Assembly (NCBI RefSeq): GCF_026107645.2
Contig: NZ_JAPCHV010000010.1
Coordinates: 93,085-157,084, forward strand
Reading direction: 5' to 3'
From: Flavobacterium sp. MFBS3-15
GTDB taxonomy: Bacteria; Bacteroidota; Bacteroidia; Flavobacteriales; Flavobacteriaceae
DNA length: 64,000 nt
Shown here: piece after piece, positions 59,024 through 64,000 of the stretch
How the letters are laid out: each line of letters opens with the position of its first letter
Numbering within the stretch: position 1 is the first letter of the stretch
Program-made: the position numbers and the translations under genes
Notes under the pieces: model-generated
What the model saw: only the letters and a program-made list of their open reading frames with translations
The model's database searches: none
What the model was told of the DNA's origin: nothing

Positions 59024-59044
59024 CCCCTCTCCGAAGGAGAGGGG
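59024..59044. repeat. CCCCTCTCC hairpin between divergent genes
   Basis: Perfect 9-bp stem CCCCTCTCC (59024-59032) / GGAGAGGGG (59036-59044), loop GAA. It lies between divergent genes, so it is not a terminator; probably a dispersed repeat. Nearby GTGAAGCTCAATCT (59099 on) is the inverse of a stretch at 56766-56779 beyond the two-component operon. Confidence 0.6.
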
Positions 59045-59140
59045 AGCAACTGCACTCATGTCGTATAAACTAATGGAGGTATGAGTGAGCACATTCGAGT
59101 GAAGCTCAATCTAAAATCTAAAATCTACAATCTGAAATTC

Positions 59141-59170
59141 CATTAACCTTGCATTAACCGTCCATTAACC
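59141..59170 (+). promoter_or_regulatory. three CATTAACC repeats, 11-bp spacing (candidate regulator site)
   Basis: CATTAACC at 59141, 59152 and 59163, each exactly 11 bases apart. They end about 20 bases before a -7-like GAGATTTG (59192-59199), in place of a -33 element, as expected for activator sites. The receptor ATG is at 59220. Confidence 0.6.
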
Positions 59171-59219
59171 CACCCATCAATCCGGTTTTCAGAGATTTGC
59201 ACCAACCAATCATTCAACC

Positions 59220-61613
59220 ATGAGTTCATCATCAATCATCAAATTGTTTTTTGCGTTAGTTTTCCCGATTTTATGCTCCGCCCAATCAGCGGGGCTTTCG
59301 GGGAAAGTAATTGACGGGGCCGGACAGCCCATTGCATTCGCCAGTGTAGCCCTCTTTCAAACTGATCCTGCCAAAACCTCGTATACCGATGAGGCCGGGC
59401 GCTTTGAGTTTAAGGACATGCCCCACGGCAAGTACACCCTTAAGGTAAACACCATGGGCTATGCGCCGTACAGTGCCGAAATTTCCCTTCCTGAAAATTC
59501 GGTATTGGCCGACATCGTTTTGGAGGAAAGTACCGAACAGCTTTCCAATGTTGAGATCAACTACCGCAGGCCGGTGGTGAACCGCAAGATCGACCGTCTG
59601 GAATTTGATGTGGAGAATTCCATACTCTCTTCTGAAAACGCGTGGGAGATACTGCGCAAAACACCGGGGGTAAGCCTTTCCGGAGGCGGTATTTCCATCC
59701 GCGGGAGCAACAGCATCCTCGTGACCATCAACGATAAAAAAGTATACCTTACCGGCGATGAGCTCAAAAACCTGCTGGAAAATACCGATGGCGACAACAT
59801 CAAGTCCATAGAGGTGATTACAACCCCACCATCCAAATATGAGGCGCAGGGCAGTGCCGTGCTCAACATCAAAATGAAGCGCAGTTCCAACGAGGGCTAC
59901 AAGGGTTCAGTTGTGGGGGCTTATGAGCAGAGCATGTACCCCAAGGGTGTTGTGGCAACCAACCATTATTACAAGGGCAACCGCCTTTCGGCCTATGGTG
60001 GGTACATGTTTGGGTCGGGGCATTATTATGGCAGAAATTATGCTACCGTAAAATATAGGGATGACAACGGTGACGTGTCCTCCATCTGGAAAATACGGGA
60101 GCAGGCACACTACAGGGCCACATCGCAAAACAGCTTCAACCTGAATTTGGAATACCAGATCGACAGCCTGAATACCGTAACCTTTGGCGGCAACAGTTTC
60201 TTTAGCATGAAGAGCACTGCCAACATCAATACGCCGACTTACATTTACGACGGCAACGGGGTGCTCGATTCGGTATTTGATGCCAAAAACCACCGCGACT
60301 ACCCGCAGAAGAACAATACGCTCAACGGCTCGTTCGAACATAAGTTCCGCAAGGGGAAGCTCATCCTCATGTCCGATTATACCTGGCATTACTTCAACCA
60401 GTCTCAGGACGTGAACACCCTGTTCTCGCTGCCGGGCGAAGCGCCCTACCGTTCGCAGCTCCTGGCCAGCGATGACAACCGCCGTATCAGCCTCTTTTCG
60501 GCGCAGGCCGATTACAGCGGGGCAATGGGCAAGTACAACATTGAGACGGGACTGCGCTTTGGCAACGTAAATGCCGAGAACGACTTCGACTATGCGCAGG
60601 AAATTGACGGTGTGCCCGTAAATATCAACGGGCTGTCCAACCGCTTCCTGTATGACGAAGCCGTGTTTGCGGGCTATTTCGGGCTTGACAGGGAGTTTGG
60701 AAAATGGGCGCTGAAGGCAGGCCTAAGGGGAGAATACACCTCGCTGGACGGCAACTCGGTCACTACTGCCGAAGTGAATTCACAGGATTACCTTAAGCTG
60801 TTCCCAACGCTGTATACATTGTACAAGGCTTCCGATAACCACCAGATAGGGCTGTCATACGGCAAGCGCATCAGCAGGCCACCGTATTCGTACCTGAACC
60901 CATTCCGGCTGTACAGCACGCCGTATGCTTACGTAACGGGTGACCCACGCCTGCAGCCCGCCATAACGCATAACTTCAGTTTGCTTTATACCCTGAAGAA
61001 TAAATATAATTTCGATCTGTACTACCGTTACGAAAAGGACCCGGCCATGGAGGTGTTGTACCAGGATTATGAGACAAGTACCATCATAAGCAAGGTAACC
61101 AACATCGACCATAACTTTGCGGCAGGGCTTGACTTCAATACCAACCTGGAACTGAAAGAATGGTGGCAGTCGGGCCTGCAGGCGAGCACAATGTATAAGG
61201 AAGATACCTTCCAGGGAATTGACGGCACCATGCAGAAGAACAAAATTGTAAACTTCTTTGTGTACATGAACCACCGCTTTACACTCGACAAGAAAAAAAC
61301 ATGGATTGCCGAGACAGGTTATTATTACTCTTCGCCGGGAGTGTCAGGGGCATTCCGTTTGGGTGAAATGTCCAGCCTTTCGGCCAGTTTCAGGAAGACA
61401 ATGCTCGATGGCAAAGCCGAGCTGTCGTTTATTTTCTCCGACATTTACCGGGGCGAGCAGCAAACCACCACGGTGCGCTATGCCAACCAAGACAGGGTGG
61501 CAGATTCCTATGGCGATACGCAGAGTTTCCGCATACAGTTCCGCTACCGCTTTGGCAACCAAAAGCTGGGCGACAAGCAAAGGCAGGATGCGGATGAGAA
61601 GGGGAGGCTGTAA
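59220..61613 (+). CDS. TonB-dependent receptor-like outer membrane beta-barrel protein
   Basis: 797-residue outer-membrane protein: signal peptide (~1-20, CSAQS), a CarboxypepD-regulatory-like beta-sandwich (~22-100: LSGKVIDGAGQPIAFASVAL ... GRFEFKDMPHGKYTLKV), a plug domain (~115-225: ILRKTPGVSLSGGGISIRGS) and a large beta-barrel to the end (RFQYRFG near 785). This matches the Bacteroidetes outer-membrane beta-barrel class without a SusD partner. The last ~15 residues are charged and extend past the barrel. The cargo is unknown. It is probably controlled by the divergent two-component system. Confidence 0.88.
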   Translation: MSSSSIIKLFFALVFPILCSAQSAGLSGKVIDGAGQPIAFASVALFQTDPAKTSYTDEAGRFEFKDMPHGKYTLKVNTMGYAPYSAEISLPENSVLADIVLEESTEQLSNVEINYRRPVVNRKIDRLEFDVENSILSSENAWEILRKTPGVSLSGGGISIRGSNSILVTINDKKVYLTGDELKNLLENTDGDNIKSIEVITTPPSKYEAQGSAVLNIKMKRSSNEGYKGSVVGAYEQSMYPKGVVATNHYYKGNRLSAYGGYMFGSGHYYGRNYATVKYRDDNGDVSSIWKIREQAHYRATSQNSFNLNLEYQIDSLNTVTFGGNSFFSMKSTANINTPTYIYDGNGVLDSVFDAKNHRDYPQKNNTLNGSFEHKFRKGKLILMSDYTWHYFNQSQDVNTLFSLPGEAPYRSQLLASDDNRRISLFSAQADYSGAMGKYNIETGLRFGNVNAENDFDYAQEIDGVPVNINGLSNRFLYDEAVFAGYFGLDREFGKWALKAGLRGEYTSLDGNSVTTAEVNSQDYLKLFPTLYTLYKASDNHQIGLSYGKRISRPPYSYLNPFRLYSTPYAYVTGDPRLQPAITHNFSLLYTLKNKYNFDLYYRYEKDPAMEVLYQDYETSTIISKVTNIDHNFAAGLDFNTNLELKEWWQSGLQASTMYKEDTFQGIDGTMQKNKIVNFFVYMNHRFTLDKKKTWIAETGYYYSSPGVSGAFRLGEMSSLSASFRKTMLDGKAELSFIFSDIYRGEQQTTTVRYANQDRVADSYGDTQSFRIQFRYRFGNQKLGDKQRQDADEKGRL

Positions 61614-61681
61614 AGGTTCGGTGGTTCTCCAAGTGTTCGTAAAAAATGAAAAAACCTCATTTCAAAAACTTTAGCATTGTT

Positions 61682-61712
61682 TTTGCTATTCACTAATTAA
61701 ATTATATATTTG
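61682..61712 (+). promoter_or_regulatory. consensus promoter of the 61720-62362 gene pair
   Basis: TTTG (61682-61685), 19-base spacer, TATATTTG (61705-61712); the ATG follows after 7 bases. Confidence 0.75.
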
Positions 61713-61719
61713 CGGTATT

Positions 61720-61872
61720 ATGAAACCAACTACGCAACAAATAGCTAAAATGAAAGCCGGTTTAATGAAAGCTGTAAAAGAAAAACAAGCTTTCGTAGAA
61801 CATTTTGCTAATGGCGGAAAAGTAGAGGATTTCAAATCACAAGAAAACCGTAGAGTTGTCAGGCCAGTCTGA
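61720..61872 (+). CDS. small hypothetical protein upstream of the DUF6169 gene
   Basis: 50 residues, Lys-rich (net basic): MKPTTQQIAKMKAGLMKAVK begins it, then EKQAFVEHFANGGKVEDF and the end RRVVRPV. No signal peptide or membrane segment; probably a helical pair. It starts 7 bases after a full-consensus promoter and its last 17 bases overlap the next gene. I do not recognise it. The layout recalls toxin-antitoxin or other two-gene modules, but nothing in the sequence proves that. Confidence 0.7.
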   Translation: MKPTTQQIAKMKAGLMKAVKEKQAFVEHFANGGKVEDFKSQENRRVVRPV

Positions 61873-62362
61873 AATTATCCCATACGATTTAATAAGTCAA
61901 GAAGGCACAGAGGTGTCTTATACATTTATCACTGAGCATAACATCCAGTATGTTGTTCGCTATGTCTCGTCAACTGATTATTATTTTGATGAAACTTCAG
62001 ATATTGGTGATACAGAAATTTTAGAATTTCAATTTGCTCCTATAGACAAGGGAATAAGGCCTATCAAAGATTTACGGATTGCAGAAACTTTAGCAACCTC
62101 AATGAAAAATGTACTGAGTGTTAAAGAAAATGCCATTTTGTACATTTGTGACAAAAGCGATGGTAAGCAAGCTGCAAGAAGTAAGCTTTTTGATAAGTGG
62201 TATAAAAATTACTCTTGGGAAATGATTGAGAAGCATGATGGAAAACTTGTTTATCCAGATTCCCCAGAATCTGAACATGTTTCATTAATTGTTAATACTA
62301 AAAATCCATTTGCAAATAACGTTATTGAAGCATTTAGTTTCATCATGGAGTCTGATAAATAA
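61856..62362 (+). CDS. DUF6169-like protein
   Basis: 168 residues from a TTG start (61856) inside the upstream gene; no in-frame ATG lies near. The pattern fits DUF6169: a beta-rich first half (VSYTFITEHNIQYVVRYVSS, ILEFQFAPID), then RIAETLATSMKNVLSVKENAILYICDKSDGKQAARSKLFDKWY. The last stretch is the family hallmark. No catalytic residues are known. It is markedly more AT-rich than its surroundings. Confidence 0.75.
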   Translation: MSGQSEIIPYDLISQEGTEVSYTFITEHNIQYVVRYVSSTDYYFDETSDIGDTEILEFQFAPIDKGIRPIKDLRIAETLATSMKNVLSVKENAILYICDKSDGKQAARSKLFDKWYKNYSWEMIEKHDGKLVYPDSPESEHVSLIVNTKNPFANNVIEAFSFIMESDK

Positions 62363-62364
62363 GT

Positions 62365-62387
62365 CCATAATGTTTATGGCACTTTTT
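62365..62387 (+). terminator. weak terminator after the DUF6169 gene
   Basis: Stem CCATAA (62365-62370) / TTATGG (62374-62379), loop TGT, then CACTTTTT. Confidence 0.5.
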
Positions 62388-62439
62388 AATATTCCAAAAA
62401 CTAAATAAGTTCAATTACACTCCTAAAGCGCATTTTTTA

Positions 62440-63000
62440 CTAGCGATTCACATACCTTAAAGCCACATGCCCCGATCCAAAAACCTTTGATTCCGCAAGC
62501 TTTAATTCCAGCTGTTCCGGCAGGCTGGTACCATCAAAAAGCCTTCTGCCTTCTCCCGCAATAACGGGATGCACAACAACGTGATACTCATCGATTAGCC
62601 CCATCTGCATGAGCTGCGACGGGACATCCACGCCGCCGGTTAAAATGGCCCTGCCTTCTTCCTGCTTCAGTTGGAGTACCTGGTCCCGCAGGTTGGAACG
62701 GATTATCTCAGTCTTGTTGCTGTCAATATTTTCCAGTGATTTTGATACTACTGCCATTTTCCCTACCGCATCAAATATACGGGCAAATTCATGTGTGGCA
62801 TCACTAGGGCCGGAACTGTCTTTTGCCATGTCGGGCCAAAACGGCACCATCAGTTCGTAGGTCTTTCTTCCGTAGAGCAGTACGTCCGCGTCACGGAGCA
62901 GGCCGGTAAAGTATTCATGCACCTGTTCATTTGCCATTCCTTTGGTATGGTCGCAACACCCGTCAAGGGTAACGTTTATGCCGTAGATCAGTTTTCTCAT
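62440..63000 (-). CDS. dihydrofolate reductase family protein (RibD C-terminal-like)
   Basis: 186 residues from ATG 63000 (MRKLIYGINVTLDG); a further upstream start (63009) adds MAI. The fold is that of the RibD-C/YwjB-YyaP group: VTLDGCCDH, LLYGRKTYELMVPFWPDMA, VVSKSLENID, GRAILTGGVDVPSQLMQMGLIDEYHVVVHPVIAGEGRRLF. These proteins bind NADPH, but their substrates are mostly unknown; it is not the true folate enzyme. Confidence 0.9.
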   Translation of the reverse strand: MRKLIYGINVTLDGCCDHTKGMANEQVHEYFTGLLRDADVLLYGRKTYELMVPFWPDMAKDSSGPSDATHEFARIFDAVGKMAVVSKSLENIDSNKTEIIRSNLRDQVLQLKQEEGRAILTGGVDVPSQLMQMGLIDEYHVVVHPVIAGEGRRLFDGTSLPEQLELKLAESKVFGSGHVALRYVNR

Positions 63001-63037
63001 GATTGCCATAATTTAAAATTGTAAAAAACAATGAAAA

Positions 63038-63107
63038 TGTCAGATTGAGCGCAGTCGAATGCGGCATTTTCGTTGTTTTTTGCTTCCCGACTGCGCTCGA
63101 AGTGACA
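63038..63107. repeat. TGTCA/GCGCAGTCG inverted repeat
   Basis: Left arm 63038-63057 (TGTCAGATTGAGCGCAGTCG) and right arm 63088-63107 pair at 17 of 20 positions. Translation through it gives a CHFERSREA-like peptide often seen as a spurious protein from such repeats. CAGATTGAGC-GCAGTCG also occurs at 50927-50944. Confidence 0.7.
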
Positions 63108-63259
63108 ATAGGATCGAATAGATTTTGAATTTGTACATTTACTAATGCCTATTGTAAATGTACTATTGAATTGCCACATTCAAAGCCCGCTAAAAAGACA
63201 ATTCCGGGGGGATGATGCGACAAGATTGGATAACAATGTAAATTTTGCAGCCATTCATT

Positions 63260-63421
63260 TTTAACCACATAGGTACATAGGTTTTAAATTGCGGATACAG
63301 GTTTCAACTAAGTACCACAAAGTTGAAGCGTCGCTTCACTATGTTTTACTATATCTACTTTACATTCAGTAAAGAACTATAGACCGCCTCCCGCTGTTGC
63401 GGGACAAGTTATGTGGTTAAA
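63260..63421. repeat. TTAACCACATAGGTACATAG-type element, copy 2
   Basis: Perfect 12-bp inverted ends TTTAACCACATA (63260-63271) / TATGTGGTTAAA (63410-63421) around a hairpin TGAAGCG-T-CGCTTCA (63324-63338). Same family as 55621-55772. The gap 63108-63433 holds no gene. Confidence 0.7.
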
Positions 63422-63433
63422 TGAATTTTGGAA

Positions 63434-63880
63434 TTATTGCTGTTCCAGCAATTTCCTCAATTGTTCTGTCTCCACCAATCCGTTATACTTGCCAATAAAC
63501 TTGTAATTGGCATCCAGCAGCACCCAGGTGGGGTAGCCGTCTTTCGGGTTGGCCATGGCAGCGGCAAGGCTTTGCATCCCGCCCGTACCGCTGCCTAAAA
63601 AACGATACTCGGTGTTATTGAAGAAAATGGTTTTGCGCGATTCCGCATCCAGCTCAAGGAAATAGCATTTTTCAGACAGCAGCTTTTTGAGCGCTTCATC
63701 CTTTTCGATCTTCTTGTCCTGTATCCTGCAGACGGCGCACCAGGTGGTGTAGACTTTTACCAGGATAGGGCGCGGCTCTTCGGCCAGTTTCTGCGGAAGC
63801 TCCTCAAAGGTTATGGCTGGGCTTTGGCTGTAGCCGATGAAGACAAAAAATAAAAGTATAAGTGATGATGTTGTTTTCAT
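63434..63880 (-). CDS. periplasmic thioredoxin-like protein
   Basis: 148 residues: signal peptide (~1-19, ending GYSQS), then a thioredoxin fold with the redox motif WCAVC near residue 48 (VKVYTTWCAVCRIQD), the cis-Pro region GYPTWVLLDANYKFIG near 116 and a closing helix. Most similar in pattern to DUF255/thioredoxin_7-type periplasmic reductants. The CxxC is intact, so redox activity is plausible. The last 120 bases of the window (63881-64000) hold no gene I can support. Confidence 0.85.
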   Translation of the reverse strand: MKTTSSLILLFFVFIGYSQSPAITFEELPQKLAEEPRPILVKVYTTWCAVCRIQDKKIEKDEALKKLLSEKCYFLELDAESRKTIFFNNTEYRFLGSGTGGMQSLAAAMANPKDGYPTWVLLDANYKFIGKYNGLVETEQLRKLLEQQ

Positions 63881-64000
63881 TACACAAAGATTCCTTTAGA
63901 TTTGAAAGATTAAATTACCTCTTGATGATGATGTTTAAAAGAGGGGGTCCGGGGGAGACTGATAACTTAATAAGATTGTTCATATTTTTAAATAAAAAAA

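Noticed and set aside
59024..59044. Perfect CCCCTCTCC hairpin as a terminator
   Set aside because: It lies between divergent gene starts and has no T-run.
62997..63179. A 60-codon frame with CHFERSREA
   Set aside because: The peptide comes from the intergenic inverted repeat; such peptides are commonly over-predicted from this repeat type.

Overview
The window is chromosomal DNA of a Bacteroidota bacterium, most likely a Flavobacteriaceae member close to Flavobacterium. Support for this: the murC-ftsQ-ftsA-ftsZ-yqeY order, a type IX secretion C-terminal sorting domain, an alternative complex III plus cytochrome oxidase operon, an exbB-exbD-exbD-tonB cluster, a DUF1343/NamZ muramidase, and repeated promoter elements of the Bacteroidetes form TTTG-N17-20-TAnnTTTG with no convincing Shine-Dalgarno sequences.

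Layout. 1-5112: end of the division/cell-wall cluster (murC, ftsQ, ftsA, ftsZ). 5174-9704: an orphan small gene between two near-identical 31-bp direct repeats, yqeY, tRNA-Arg(CCG), a secreted nuclease/phosphatase-fold protein and a flavin amine oxidase. 9772-11118 (-): a membrane polysaccharide synthase. 11589-15853: a stressosome module (RsbR, RsbS, RsbT) followed by an ATPase-SpoIIE phosphatase fusion and a PAS histidine kinase. 15953-18975: PAP2 phosphatase, a 52-residue membrane protein, kynurenine 3-monooxygenase and a DUF486 protein. 19408-26586: ExbB, two ExbD, TonB, two extra soluble proteins made only of TonB C-terminal domains, a PstS-like lipoprotein and a TPR protein. 26682-34593: queE, a frameshifted lipoprotein, a DUF2059 protein, a methyltransferase, a YkgJ protein, small membrane proteins, NamZ, a LolC/E-type permease and a SPOR protein. 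34807-46422: actABCDEF-coxB-coxA, a single respiratory operon from a strong consensus promoter to a strong terminator. 46971-52288: amino acid permease, DUF5694 protein, GNAT, ruvB, an inverted-repeat cassette carrying a four-helix-bundle gene, and queG. 52355-55490 (-): DinB, VOC, two SRPBCC, DoxX and a second DinB. 55792-61613: GlxA-type AraC regulator, a two-component system, and a divergent outer-membrane receptor. 61720-63880: an AT-rich overlapping gene pair (DUF6169), a dihydrofolate-reductase-like protein and a periplasmic thioredoxin.

How parts work together. The respiratory operon should make the quinol-oxidising alternative complex III and its partner aa3-type oxidase. The ExbB/ExbD/TonB system energises outer-membrane receptors such as the one at 59220. 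The stressosome genes have no sigma-B or anti-sigma gene beside them and end instead in a histidine kinase, so the output is probably a phosphorelay.

The most notable observations are: (1) a perfect 34-bp inverted repeat enclosing a lone 23S-rRNA-IVP-like four-helix-bundle gene, whose right arm runs up to the coding part of queG, which now has no normal start codon; (2) 11-bp-phased TTAACC direct repeats on both sides of the gap between a two-component operon and a divergent outer-membrane receptor; (3) a stressosome operon whose kinase seems to begin with a degenerate RsbT-like domain; (4) a run of four TonB C-terminal domains made by tandem duplication; (5) several families of short intergenic palindromic repeats.
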